NCBI GenBank assembly: GCA_028023455.1
Contig: JAQFVV010012423.1
Location: 3,397,753-3,461,752, forward strand
DNA from: Epiperipatus broadwayi
Taxonomy: Eukaryota; Onychophora; Udeonychophora; Euonychophora; Peripatidae
Direction of reading: 5' to 3'
Length of the DNA: 64,000 nucleotides
Below are positions 1 to 11,029 of the stretch, in pieces; within the stretch, counting starts at the first letter, position 1; every line of letters begins with the position of its first letter. Made by a program: the position numbers and the translations under genes. The notes beneath the pieces were generated by a model, which saw only the letters and a program-made list of their open reading frames with translations, searched no databases and had not been told where the DNA came from.

Positions 1-522
1 TTCTTTATGTATATGATGTGCTATGTTTATATTATTTAACTTAGATGATAAATATGTTCTATTACATTTGGCACCATCAACATGTGGACATGATTAATTA
101 AGGACTGTTGATAGTTGTTCCATTATATTTGATGCCTAAAACATGAGGTTTGATTCATTGCGATTTATTTATGAGGATAAAGCAATCGTGATTCCATTAC
201 ATTTGGTTTTCACAATGATTGGGGCCATTTCAATTGTGGATAGGCATTCCATTACATTTTGGCACCAATGTTTGAGGACTTCTTTCTTCATATGTGTATT
301 TTTGTTTGAGATCATTTAGATTACATATATTCCATTACATTTGTCATCCAATGTTTGGAGAATTATTTTCTTTTCATATATTGATGTTCCATTACATTTA
401 ATGCCACAATGTGGTCAGCATAATATGTTTGTATACATACAGAACATTGCATTTGGCACCACGAACTGTGGGGACCAGTTAACTGATTATTGGTATAATA
501 GAGTTAAAGTATATGTTCCATT

Positions 523-530
<8 letters not shown>
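1..530. repeat. Decayed minisatellite, unit about 60 bp
   Basis: A phrase close to TTCCATTACATTTGGCACC recurs at about 55, 117, 192, 247, 328, 386, 442 and 513, usually followed by an AATGTGG-like phrase. Spacing varies from about 55 to 81 bp, so the units have drifted and gained indels. No coding potential is seen; the short ORF over it runs into (TA)n. The array enters from the left window edge, so its full length is unknown. Confidence 0.7.

Positions 531-562
<32 letters not shown>
522..562. repeat. (TA)n microsatellite
   Basis: Uninterrupted TA dinucleotides at the left edge of the small foldback element. Confidence 0.95.
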
Positions 563-568
<6 letters not shown>

Positions 569-795
569 CAATTCACTAGAATAAAACTACAAAATTTTAA
601 AAAATGCCTATATAAAATTAAAGATAAATCTATACCAATTTAGATTCTCCATCTTAAGATGGCGGAATATGCGAAGGAGCTATTAAGATGGTGGAATATG
701 CCGAAGCTGGCTATAGCAAAGAATTTTAATCTTTAATTTTATATAGGCATTTTTTAAAATTTTGTAGTTTTATGCTAGTGAATTTTTTTATTATA
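560..795. mobile_element. Small foldback (MITE-like) element between (TA)n tracts
   Basis: The left arm at about 564-625 is the reverse complement of the right arm at about 725-795, both containing the ACAAAATTTTAAAAAATGCC / GGCATTTTTTAAAATTTTGT pair. The roughly 100-bp loop holds two copies of an AAGATGG(C/T)GGAATATGC phrase. (TA)n tracts flank both ends at 522-562 and 811-898, compatible with TA-targeted insertion or microsatellite growth from the ends. No transposase is encoded, so it is non-autonomous if mobile. Confidence 0.65.
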
Positions 796-808
796 CATAT
801 ATTATTTG

Positions 809-810
<2 letters not shown>

Positions 811-898
<88 letters not shown>
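811..898. repeat. (TA)n microsatellite
   Basis: Uninterrupted TA dinucleotides. The giant LTR starts directly at its right edge, so the element may have inserted into, or next to, this tract. Confidence 0.95.
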
Positions 899-901
<3 letters not shown>

Positions 902-1880
902 GCCCTTTTCTATAGGTCAGTAATAGTTTATAACAGTCAATTACTAAAAATTTTAAATTTTAGAATATGTTCTTTTAATACATTAATTATAGTTTGTCAA
1001 TTATGTTATAAAGTACAATTTAAAGCTAAAGAAAATACATAGTATATAAAATTATAGAGAATTATTTAAAAATAGTTATGTAAAGTTTAAAATATTGTTT
1101 CATATGGTTGTAAAAGCTGGCCATATTAAATAATACAGCTATAAATAATTAAAAGTATATTTAAAAATTCGATTTTAATAGTTTAAAAACGTATAATTTA
1201 ATAAATGCTATGTTTAAATTTGTAATCATATTTAAATAGTCAAAATTAATATAGTATATTTTAAAATAAACTTTATGATGTTGAAAATTATATCTAGTTC
1301 TATATTTTCTAAATTATTCTTCCAATTTTTTTATAATTATTTTATATAATATAATAAGTGTATCAATTTTATAAAACTGGGCAGAGAAATAGATTAAAAA
1401 TCGTCTGTCAAAGTTATTAATCATGTGACTTTTAATGTATACTCTCTCACACACGCATGTTTGAATTAATAACAAAGTTTAAAATATTTTAAAAGTTATA
1501 TTATAAAATTGGATAGAATTATTGCTTATCATAAAAGCAAATAATAATAAATATTAAGTTAACTGTCGTTATTGCATATTTAAATGATGTAATGTTTTAA
1601 ATAGTATCATAAAGACGAATACAGTTATAATAAAAATTAAATATTTTATTTAAATAAAAACAAGATAAATTGAATATTAAAAAAAATGGAATAGGTTATT
1701 AAAGTTATTTTAAAAGTTATTTTAAATGTTTAAATAATTTTAATAAAATAATAATTGATTCAAAAGTAATATTTTAAATAATATTTTAAGTTCATTACGT
1801 CATAATTTCTAATTTTGAAATTTAATTCTACTATAAACTAAAAATATGTAAATTTGTTCTGAAGTTAAAGTAAGAATCAA

Positions 1881-1915
1881 CCAATCAAATGAAGTATTCT
1901 TACAGACTATAAATA
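1881..1915 (+). promoter_or_regulatory. CCAAT and TATA promoter in the old giant LTR
   Basis: CCAATCA at 1881 and TATAAATA at 1908-1915 lie 27 bp apart, about 1.0 kb from the LTR start. The young LTRs have the same pair with 26-bp spacing at the same relative position. Retention in a strongly diverged copy supports a real core promoter, though activity is inferred. Confidence 0.6.
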
Positions 1916-4900
1916 TGAATTGCACCGGGGTATAAGGGGAGATTAATAATGTATTGAAACCAGAGAAAGGTATATAGTAGCTATCAAAGAGATAATATTT
2001 TTAATTTTTATTTTAGTCAATTTTTATATACTTTGAAAACAGAGTTTTAAAGTATAATATATTTGGGGACTTTGTGAAAAATGATTGGCTAATTTAAGTA
2101 TACTTACCAGTCGTATTTTATCTAAAAATTTAACCTAGACTACGCAATAAAAAATGGATATACTACGAAATAAAATGGATATAAATTGTAATACTGTAAA
2201 AATGTTTGGAATATTTATTGATACAGATTTATTAATAATTAACTGAAGAACTGTTCTGGTACATAAAAACCACAGCTCGGACATTATATGGAGTCTAAAA
2301 AATGTATTGAAACATATTATTTATAAGTTTATCTAAGATTTATTTTAAAATGGTGATAAGACAGTTATGTCTCATGAATTATTTTATAGAATATTATGTT
2401 CAAAGGAGTAAAGTGTTATATACTTTCTGAAGGTGGCATTTTTAAAAGTGTTTTCAAGAATTAAAGAAAGAGTACAGGAAAATATATAACAGAAGTGTTT
2501 TTTAATATTAAAATATCCGTTCTTAGAATTATTTAAAAATGTATTTAGAAAAGATTTGTTTAAAAGTACTTGAAGTTTTTTTATTATTAAAAGAGATTTA
2601 TAAAAAATACCAAATAAAAGTTTAAATGTATCAAGAAGGAAACATAGATAAAAAAGTGAACACATAGATGAATAAAAGATGGATCCATGGAAATACAAAT
2701 AGTACTTAAAAATTCATCGAAAATTTTTAAAGTTAAATTAGATGGTTTGATGCATCAGATACGCAGATAATATTGGTAGAGAAAATACTTAAAAAGAAGC
2801 TTCACAGGATTAATTAATATTATGATTTAATAATTATCATCTTAAATACTAAAACCAAGGATTATTTTCTATAAATTTTATTAAATGGATTAATAATTAT
2901 TTTTTATTTTAAACTTTAATGCGCTTGGAGAAGAAACATTTTTAAAAACTCTAGATAAAATAATAAGCATTTTGGACTTATCAGGAACTATCGTCAAGAA
3001 AATATGTAATTATAGTTTTGATTCCTTTTATTTTGTTAACCTAATTTAAATCTAAATTTTTATATAAGATTAGGAAAAACATAAAAACATTAATTTATTA
3101 ATATTAAAATTTTATAATATAACAATCTAATAATTTAGCTAAAAATATTTTAATATAAAGTGTATGGGTATGAATTTTTTTTTTATATCTGCAATCCTCA
3201 AGTGGATAAAGAAAAGCCTACTGAACACGATGACTAGATAAAGGTTATTGGTAATAATAATAATTATTGATAATTTATAATGTATATTTTTTGTTTTCTT
3301 TAGATCATCCATAAATTGGAAGAATGAAATGTAAAAGTTTATACTTATATGTATCACATTTCATACAACATTTTAAAAAACATTATGAGATAGGATTGAT
3401 TTGAAAATATGCATACGACAATTTTTTTTTTAGTGATATAATCCAACATAACAAATAATTATGTGATTCTTTTAAAATTTTCATGTTATTGGATATTCAA
3501 ATATTGTCTAAGTAGATTGTATATGATTAAACATACAGAGCAATGAAGTAAGCAACTTTTCTTATGGGATCGTAAGATTGTTTAACTATTAATGAATTTT
3601 ATTTATTGTTTTGTAAATGCAGATAGTTATTTTATCGATGTAAGATGTAGAAAAATCTTGAGAAATAATGTTGAGATAGTGGCTTGGAAGTACTATAGTG
3701 AACAGGAAACTAAGATGATGTATTTTTAAAATATAGGATGTTATAAGGAATGGAGATAATATTTAGTCTTTATGTGAATATCAGCATAGTTAACAAAGCC
3801 CTATGACTGATACATATTTTATTTGGACAGTGTTTATATTTCTTTAAATATTTGATGTTCTAATAAAGCTGAAGAAATAGCTTTAACATCGTCCCTGTAT
3901 TAGAGGATATTAGGCAGGTAAATGTCCTACCTCTTCACACTGTGCCATGATTTTGAGATATGTTAAGAGTAATACTCTAGCTTTCTTCCTTAATCCTATG
4001 CATCTGTTTTCGCTATCTTTATTTCATGTAACTGCATCGTTCAGTAAGATATGTTTAAGAGAAATGATAAATAATTTAGAACTAAGGTTATGCTATTGTT
4101 TTTGTATAAGATTAGTTTATTTGCTTATAAGGAGCAGAATATTATAACTTAAAATTGAAGATCCAAAGTATCCTAAGGAAAGAAAAGAATCATCGAATAT
4201 ATTTTGAATTTTATTTCGGAAATGAAATATAAACTTTTTTAAAATAAAGTATCTAAACAAAGATATTTTCTTTAAAGTGATAATAATTTTAAATGCTTTA
4301 GTATTTTTTTAAGAGAAAAATAAGTATTGCATATATATTTTTTTAAAGATACAATAGTACAAAGTAAATTATGTAAACAATATGCATAATATATTGTTTG
4401 TTTATTGATTAACAGAAATATATTGATGATTACACTTATATCATACTAAAGTAAGACTTAAAGAAGAATATATTATGATTAGTAAACATTGTGTGATAAA
4501 TACTAAAATCTAGTACTGAATTTTGGATAATATTTTGTGTAACATCTTTGACTTTGCAAGATGAAATTTTTTTTTAATATTTTGAGAAATCCATACTCAT
4601 TATAAAATTTTGTTTTCTATAGAATGTTTTTCTAGGTATGAATTTTTTAAAATAAGATATTTTAATAATATTAAGGATAAAATGCTGTTGCTAATAAAGT
4701 AGATAAATATATTTGTAATAAGTTAACCATAATGAGAAACCAAATAGTAACATTTTTTTAAAATTTTGTCCTAAATCTAAATAAAGGTAGAATTGAAATA
4801 TAAATTATTTTTTATAACCCAGTAGATCAAACTGTAAAGTAAAAAAGTTAAGGATATCCACTGTAAATAGTGTAAATAAATTGTTTATTTATTTGTTGTT

Positions 4901-5574
4901 AATAATAAACTTTGTTAAATTTTGTTATTTCAAAAAAAAAATATGTGTCCGAGTTATTTGTTTCTCCACATTGCTGCATGAAAACACGATATATGTATAA
5001 TAATCGAAACAAATATATAATTTTGCACAAAAGATAAATAGAGAATTATTTTAAGAATTTTAAATATTTTATTGGTATTCATTATAATTAAATAATCATA
5101 ATCTTACATTATTTTATTGGTCATAAATCAGTTATCACAATATTATATTAAATTATATGCTATCAGTTGCCACACATATTTTGTTTGTCAGATTACTAAA
5201 ATGCTACCACATATTTATTATATCATTACATGAAGGTAAAGATTATATAAAATTATTTTATTATTTTATTATGGTAATAAAATTATAGTAAAAAGAAAAG
5301 ATATACAGAATTAGTTAAACAATGAAGAATATTATTACTTTTATTTATTATTATTAGTTTCAGTGTAGTAGATTATGACATAAAATCCCTTCTCATATTT
5401 TACTACCGTATTTTTAAATTAACTTAGAATAAACTTTATGAACCTGAGATTATTTTATTGAGCTAGATTATTACAAATAGAAGATTAAGACTTAATTATT
5501 AGTTTAATCTTAGTGAGTAGAAGTTATTAAAGTCATAAGAATACTATGAGTTTGTTATTTGAAATAGTAATAAA

Positions 5575-5586
5575 GGGGGGGGGGGG
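5575..5586. repeat. Poly-G run in the old LTR
   Basis: Twelve consecutive G in otherwise very AT-rich DNA, near the 3' end of the old LTR. The young LTRs do not have it, so it arose within this copy. Confidence 0.9.
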
Positions 5587-5652
5587 ATAGTGTTCTTATG
5601 CCATTGAGGTAGTATCCTGTGGGATATTGGCTCAATGTAATCTATCTTGTCA

Positions 5653-5864
5653 CCTGTATTTTCACTTCAAGTCTCATGAAAATATTAAATATTTATTTAA
5701 TTTATTTTTATAAACTGAACCTTATTCGTATTTTAAATTTGAGCTAGTGAAATATTTTAATTTTAATGCTGAATATTTTAGTTATTAATTATTAACTGAG
5801 ATAGAACCCGTTTATTTTATATCATATACTATTCTGAAGTGAGGATGCACTAGAGACAGGTTAG
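5653..5864 (+). mobile_element. Internal (post-LTR) leader fragment of the old giant-LTR element
   Basis: The bases after the LTR end, with TTCACTTCAAGTCTCATGA near 5661, match the internal sequence next to the young 5' LTR (minus strand just below 50098, TTCACTTCATAGTCTCATGA). This shows that 5652 borders an interior, not random flank, so the copy is a 5' LTR rather than a solo LTR. Homology fades before the (AT)n block at 5865. Confidence 0.6.
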
Positions 5865-5900
5865 AATATATATATATATATATATCTATATATCTATACC

Positions 5901-5955
<55 letters not shown>
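5865..5955. repeat. Compound (AT)n / (ATCT)n microsatellite
   Basis: AT dinucleotides interrupted by TCTATATATCTATACCTGTC-like bases near 5886-5905. Confidence 0.9.
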
Positions 5956-5957
<2 letters not shown>

Positions 5958-6650
5958 CCAGATGAGGAAAAAAAACATTTATATCAATGTTTCAGTATAT
6001 CAATATTTTGTAAGTATATATATATATTAATTTGTTTATAATACTATAACACACAATTAAAGTATGTGAAAGTGTTTATCAAAAGATTAAGTGTCCTGGG
6101 GGATGACATGTTCTATCAAAGTAACTGTACTAAGTTGTTTTTTTTTTAAAAACGTTGAAATGGAATATATTTTTAGAATAAATCCTTTGAATGTTACTTA
6201 TTTTGTGCAATAACATTATTACGATTTTAATAATCATTATTTCTTAATTTTGGATTTACTATGCATTAAATAGTTGTTTTTATAAATATTTTTTTTTTGG
6301 GATTTTACATCCGACTTAAGAAAACCCAGAGGCAAATATTTTATGATCTTTGTCACAGAATGAAGTCTGACTTTTTATTAACTTCTTAGTATGCAAAATG
6401 TTAAAAATTTTACAAAAATATATTTTAAGAATATTCCTTTTTCACATTTTGGTTTTTAAAACACACGCTTATAATAAAACAAAAAGGCGTAAATATATAA
6501 TAATAAAAATATAGCATAAAACTGAATCCATAATTTATATAAAGAAAAATTTACTACATAATTTAAAAAAAAACACATCTTAAAATTTGCTAAAATATTA
6601 TTCATATTTTTTAAAATTTCAAAGACGTATTTGTTTAAATATGTTTATTG
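5956..6650. other. No gene seen; AT-rich, unassigned
   Basis: No long ORF and no recognisable repeat. It lies between the old LTR element interior and the 3' end of the RTE LINE, and could hold decayed interior of the former. Confidence 0.5.
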
Positions 6651-6653
6651 GAT

Positions 6654-6748
<95 letters not shown>
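6651..6748. repeat. (AT)n tail of the RTE LINE
   Basis: Perfect AT dinucleotides starting a few bases after the LINE stop codon at 6751-6753 (minus strand). RTE elements characteristically end in short tandem repeats, so this array may be the element's own 3' tail. Confidence 0.8.
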
Positions 6749-6750
<2 letters not shown>

Positions 6751-7177
6751 TCAACCATTATCAATCCACTTCAGGATGAAGGTCTCTCCAAGTTCAATCC
6801 ATCTTTTCCTATCTTTAGCTTTTCTTCTCCACCTCACCCCTGCACCCTTTCTTATTTCATCCACCCATTTCACATGTGGTTTCTTTCTGGGTCTTTTACA
6901 ATCTCTTGAAATCCAGTTTAAAATTTCAATTCTTCACCTGTTATCATCTCTTCGAACAATATGTCCAGCCCAACTCCATTTCAGTCTTTTAATTTTTTCA
7001 ATGAGGTCAGTAACACCTGTTTGTTCTCTTACCCATACATTGTGTTTTCAATCCCTTCTTGTTATTCCCAACATGCATCTCTCCATACTTCTTTGAGTGG
7101 TCTGAAGTCTCTGTATTGCTCTTCTATTAAGTGTCCAAGTCTCAGTTCCATAAGTAAGAACTGACAAAACACATTTA
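6751..7177 (-). pseudogene. RTE C-terminal region
   Basis: Continues the RT frame with shifts. The minus-strand translation shows VLTYGTETWTLN, RRAIQRLQTTQRSMQRCMLG and RLKWSWAGHIVRRDD, then WVDEIRKGAG and RKRWIELGE. These are the conserved post-RT segments of RTE and related LINEs (the TYGxETW and WxGHxxR blocks). It ends LKWIDNG then stop. Positive-strand ORFs over it (such as 6961-7164) are shadows. Confidence 0.85.
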
Positions 7178-7867
7178 TTAAAAAACCTTCCTTTTCAAAC
7201 ACATAGGCATATTTCCTTTTAGTATCAAATTATTTCTCCCAATAAGCACTCCAACTAGTTTAATTCTATGATTAATTTCATCCATTATATTTCCATCTGT
7301 ATTAATAATAGAATGAAGGTATTTGTAACTGTAAACTTCTTCTAACTCATCATAATCAATCTTTACTTTTATATTTTGAGAAAATCTATTAAACATTCCT
7401 TTGGTCTTTTTAACATTTATCCTTAGTCCTACTTTCCTACTTTCATCTGATAACTCCTGCAACATTTCCTGTAGCTCTAAAGCATTATTTGCAAAAACAA
7501 CTATATCATCTGCAAAATCTAAATGACTTAAATATTCTCCATTTACTTTCACTGCTTTAGCTTCCCATTTTAATCCACAAAATACTTCTTGCAGCACTGC
7601 TGTAAAAAGTTTTGGAGATATGGAGTCATCCTGCCTTACACCCTTTTCACTGTTGATTTTCCTGCTATAATTATGTAATCTAATTGTTGCTGTTGCATTT
7701 TTATAAATATTCTTCAAAATATGTCCATATCCTGGATCTACACCTTGATGATCCAATGCTTTAATCACTGAAGAAATGTTTATAGAATCAAATGCCTTTT
7801 CATAGTCTAAAAATCCTAAGCATAATGGCAACTGATATTCATTTGTCGTGTCTATAATTTCTCTCAA
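7178..7867 (-). pseudogene. RTE reverse transcriptase domain
   Basis: A 229-residue open stretch that copies element RNA into DNA at a nicked target in active relatives. Motif A is LDYEKAFDSI with aspartates at residues 21 and 27, motif B is GVRQDDSISPKLF at 76-88 (most RTEs have GVRQGD, so one glycine is replaced), and motif C is FADD at 118-121. The segment KVGLRINVKKTK near 146-157 is also typical. The N-terminal fingers lie upstream in 7868-8340 with a stop and frameshifts. The starting Met is only the first in the open stretch, not a real start. Confidence 0.9.
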
Positions 7868-8344
7868 TATCTAGATATGATCTACTGTACTAAAACTACT
7901 TTTAAATTCAGCTTGTTCTCTTGGTTGGTGGAAATCCAGTGCTTTCTGTAGACGAGATGTAATTATCTTAGTAAAAATTTTGTATAAAACTAATAAAAGA
8001 CTGATAAGTCTGTAATTTATAATATCTTCCTTATCACCTTTTTTAAATATTTATATTAATACTGCATTTGTCCAATCATCTGGTACATCTTTATCATTTA
8101 AACATTTAATATATATCTTTGCTAATTTTTTTTCTATTTCTTCACCTGCTTCTTTTAATATATCAATTACAATTCCATCATTACCTGGAGCCTTCCCTTT
8201 TTTATAAATTTAATTGCATGTCTCACTTCCTCATTCAAAAGTCTGGGAAATTCAGAAGATATAATATGTATAGGAGGCACTTGTTCTTTATTACTATATA
8301 ATTCTTGATAGAAGTTTTCTACACATTTTATGTCACCTCTCTTT
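7868..8344 (-). pseudogene. RTE RT fingers, frameshifted
   Basis: Minus-strand translation across frames gives a GKAPGNDGI block near 8190, NDKDVPDDWTNAVLI near 8070, and INYRLISLL then KIITSRLQKALDFHQPREQAEF near 7920-8010. This is the region before motif A in RTE and related LINEs. Internal stops are visible, so it is not translatable. Confidence 0.8.
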
Positions 8345-8695
8345 TTAGTAATAATGCCATCTTTTTTTTCTTATTACAGATATAAATTTCTTACCAATAC
8401 CAAAATGTTGTTTTACACACTTTAGACTTTTATTCTCTTCTACAGCTTTCCTTGCTAGTGCACAATTATACTTTCTTATATCATTTTCAACTCTTTTCCA
8501 CACCATTTTAAAAAATTCAAGATATTCAATCCTTTTTAATGCATCATTGTTGTATATCCTCATATTCCTTATTTTCTTCATAAATTCTCTAGTCTCCATA
8601 GAAATTTTATTGATCAATTGCTGCTTTTTTCTACCAGCTATCTTTGTTGCAGTTTTTAAAAGTGTATCGCTTATTTTCCTATTAATGTCATTCAA
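8345..8695 (-). pseudogene. RTE linker between endonuclease and RT
   Basis: A 116-residue lysine-rich open stretch between endonuclease and RT, with NDINRKISDTLLKTATKIAG at its start and repeated basic helices. In RTE proteins this segment links the two catalytic domains and has no catalytic motif. The same segment can be followed in the decayed plus-strand copy near 15040-15300. Confidence 0.75.
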
Positions 8696-8718
8696 ATCTG
8701 AATCATGTTCAAAATGTA

Positions 8719-9249
8719 CTAATACTTGAAACCGATGTGTAAGTTTGAATTTAAATTATTAGAATGTTTCTGAAGATTAGGAATATCAACTGTGAATATT
8801 GTTTTTCTTAATAATTTTTGTCTCTCTAGTTTTGCATTAACATGTATCCTACATCTTACTAATCGATGATCACTTCCTGTGTTAAATTTATTAAGAACAT
8901 TACAATCTTGAAATATGTATTTTCGGTTAGTCAAAATATAATCCAATTCTGCCGTACCTTCATTTGGATGCTTCCATGTCCATTTCCTTTTAACATTTTT
9001 CTCAAAAAAAGAATTCATAATATAAAGTTTTTCTTTTTCTGCAAACTCCACAAGTCTATGCCCTCTCTCATTTCTATTATTATAACCAAAATTACCTACA
9101 GCATTTTCATCTTTCATTTGTTTATCAATTCTAACATTAAAGTCTCCCATAACAATTTTAAAATGCTGTTTACTCTGATCAAAAGCCTTTTGTACATCCA
9201 TATAAAAATCTTCTATAAACTTCATCACTATGAGAACTTGTTCGAGCAT
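8719..9249 (-). pseudogene. RTE apurinic-type endonuclease, C-terminal part
   Basis: A 176-residue open stretch. GDFN at residues 35-38 and SDHRLV at 126-131 are conserved catalytic blocks of the APE-like nuclease that nicks the target. NERGHRLVEFA at 60-70, RKWTWKHPNEGT and ELDYIL at 101-106 are typical of the RTE clade. The N-terminal third lies upstream in another frame (9250-9525), including GTYNCRSLS near the start codon at 9525. The residues after about 165 are a frameshift tail. Confidence 0.9.
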
Positions 9250-9525
9250 AAACCTGAATTATCTGTATTTGGTATCTGCTATTAAGTTGTAAAACCAATC
9301 ATGCCACACTGTCTGATTCAACATCATACTCCACAATGTTATTCTTCCATTTTTTATTTATAATGAATTCTACTCCACTTGTATTTCCAATATCTGTGCC
9401 TTTATAATAGAGTATATGTCCACTTTTTAAATCAATTGTTTTTTCACCTTTTCTTCTAACTCTTGCAATCTTCCTTTACTTGAAAGTGATCTGCAGTTGT
9501 AAGTACCTAAATAAAAAGTCATCAT
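9250..9525 (-). pseudogene. RTE endonuclease N-terminus, frameshifted
   Basis: The likely start codon is at 9523-9525 on the minus strand, giving a product beginning MMTFYLGTYNCRSLSSKGR. The TYNxRSL block is the first conserved motif of APE endonucleases in RTEs. The frame then breaks with stops near 9440. NIVEYDVESDSVA follows in another frame. No upstream ORF1 is visible, as expected for RTE. Confidence 0.8.
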
Positions 9526-9830
9526 CAAATGGCCACCTGAGTCTGCAATCAAGAGATTCTTAGCACCCTCTGCCTTCGGCCACCTACCGCTGCCTTGGTT
9601 GGTGTCTTTGCAGCCTCCTGGAAATAAGGGCCATGATTTTTTTTGTCTGTCTTGATTGTATATATTGAAAAAATATTCTTAAATTTGAAGGTAAAAAGCC
9701 AATAAACTCACTACACTGGCTAATGCGTGTTGGTAAGCAGCCCATCCATGTTTGTATACTATATGAATAATCACATAGTAGTAACAGCTGCAACAAGAAC
9801 GTATGGAGTGGACATTAAAAATTTGCCCTG
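9526..9830 (-). other. RTE 5' UTR, tentative
   Basis: Slightly less AT-rich than its surroundings and without an RTE-like ORF; it precedes the LINE start codon. A short minus ORF at 9584-9796 has no recognisable domain. The boundary with the 410-bp repeat region is a guess. Confidence 0.4.
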
Positions 9831-9904
9831 GTTGGTTCCTTTAAGACCCCCGAAAGGAATCAAAAGCTCTCCTTTCAGTTAATAGCAAACTCCTTTCAGC
9901 AGCC

Positions 9905-10690
9905 ATATAAATGAAAAACAAAAACAAGTTATTCCTGTAACTTGCTATCACTTGTATTTATGATCAATAGATGGTATTTTACCAAAACCACCAAACAAGT
10001 GTAAATTTGTTTACATAAATGACAAAAGAGTCAGAATTCACTATCTCTTTCATTGGCCCACCCTCAGATCAGCTGATTTCAAGCTAATTTGCTATCATCA
10101 GTGAAGAATAGAGCTAGAAACTAGATATAAACACTGACTCCAAGTGTTTATGCAAAATGTTTCTATCAGTTTGCAAGCATGAATTTTTCAGACCGGTAAA
10201 GTCTTCAAACCCAGCCTAATAAGCCAAATAGCTATATGGGTCTGATCTCAGTTCAATTTCACCACATAATCAAAGCCTCTGCAATATATATCATTGCAAA
10301 AACCTCTAAAGGTACATTTATGAAAACCAAAAACAAGTTATTCACGTAACTTGTTATCACTTGTATTTATGATCAATAGATGGTGTTTTACCAAAACCAC
10401 TGAACAATTGTAAATTTGTTTACATAAACAACAAAAGAGTCAGAATTCACTATCCCTTTCGTTGTCCCACCTTCAGATCAGCCGATTTCAAGCTGATTTG
10501 CTATCATCAGTGAAGGCTAGAGCTACAAATTAGATCTAAACACTGACTCCAAGTGTTTATGCAAAACATTTCTATCAGTTTGCAAGCATGAATTTTTTTA
10601 GACCAGTAAAGTCTTCAAACCCAGCCTAACAAGACAGATAGCTACATGGGTCTAATCTCAGTTCAGTTTTACCACATAGTCAAAGCCAGG

Positions 10691-10772
<82 letters not shown>

Positions 10773-10817
10773 TTGCAAAAACCTTTAAAGGTACATTTAT
10801 GAAAAACAAAAACAAGA
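9905..10817 (+). repeat. Tandem repeat array, unit about 410 bp, two units and a stub
   Basis: The landmark TGATCAATAGATGG occurs at 9961 and 10370, a period of 409 bp. Each unit contains GATCAGCTGATTTCAAGCT-like bases, AAACCCAGCCTAA(T/C)AAG, TATATGGGTCTGAT-like bases, and ends CATTGCAAAAACC...GGTACATTTATGAAAA. An (AT)n array (10690-10770) interrupts the second unit just before CATTGCAAAAACC, where other copies carry only a short AATATATATC. No ORF. The same family recurs at 61795-63200 and, more diverged, at 17401-17785 and 33697-34415. Confidence 0.85.
10690..10770. repeat. (AT)n microsatellite within the 410-bp repeat
   Basis: Sits exactly where other family members have a short AATATATATC stretch, showing expansion from a pre-existing AT seed inside the repeat. 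Confidence 0.9.
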
Positions 10818-11029
10818 TAATATGGTATATTCAGCAATTTTATATTCATCAATATGCAATGGATCATGGTTTTATTCCACAAAAGTTTAATATATTGATG
10901 TATGTTGTACATGACAAGAAATTAAAGATTAAGGAATCATATTTAATTAAAAACTCTCAAGTTGCAATTAATGCTATACAAACTATCTTTCCAATTATTA
11001 ATATCTGATTTCAAAGTGTGTTTTATGTT

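Larger units (their letters stand above)
899..5652 (+). mobile_element. Old copy of the giant LTR (about 4.75 kb), plus orientation
   Basis: Diverged homologue of the LTRs at 41254-45341 and 50099-54115, in the opposite orientation. Its first bases TGTGCCCTTTTCTATAGGTC match the young LTR start TGTGCCCTTTTGTATGGGTC. Co-linear matches follow: TATGGTTG...CTGGCCAT near 1105, CCAATCA plus TATAAATA near 1881-1915, a GTGTCCGAGTTATTTG block near 4945, ATAAAATCCCTTCTCAT near 5380, AACCTGAGATTATTT near 5440, and TTCTTATGCCATTGAGGTAG near 5593. It ends at TTGTCA (5651-5652), aligned with the young LTR terminal CA. It is about 0.7 kb longer than the young LTR. No matching partner LTR or protein ORF is visible nearby, so this is a solo or truncated relic. 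The small ORFs inside it (such as 3947-4147 and 2384-2698 minus) show no family signature. Confidence 0.8.
6651..9830 (-). mobile_element. RTE-clade non-LTR retrotransposon, nearly full length, inactive
   Basis: Reading on the minus strand: an endonuclease-start motif near 9525, APE endonuclease, a linker, reverse transcriptase, and the typical RTE C-terminal region, ending at a stop at 6751-6753. The open reading span of about 925 codons is near the usual RTE length of roughly 900-1000. It is broken into several frames with shifts or stops near 9250, 8700, 8340, 8040, 7868 and 7178, so it cannot encode a complete protein. The 5' boundary (about 9830, where the 410-bp repeat region begins) is approximate. 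The 3' UTR is practically absent. Confidence 0.88.

Noticed and set aside
1-530. CRISPR-like array
   Set aside because: Repeat units are degenerate, spacing is irregular, and the setting is a eukaryotic repeat-rich genome.
6587-7096. ORFs with long YIYIYI runs here and at 341, 806, 10658, 33267, 35940 and 39046
   Set aside because: They are translations of (AT)n microsatellites with short random ends; no gene support.
9584-9796. Minus-strand 70-codon ORF as an ORF1 of the RTE element
   Set aside because: No recognisable motif; RTE elements often lack ORF1, and the sequence lies in the presumed 5' UTR.
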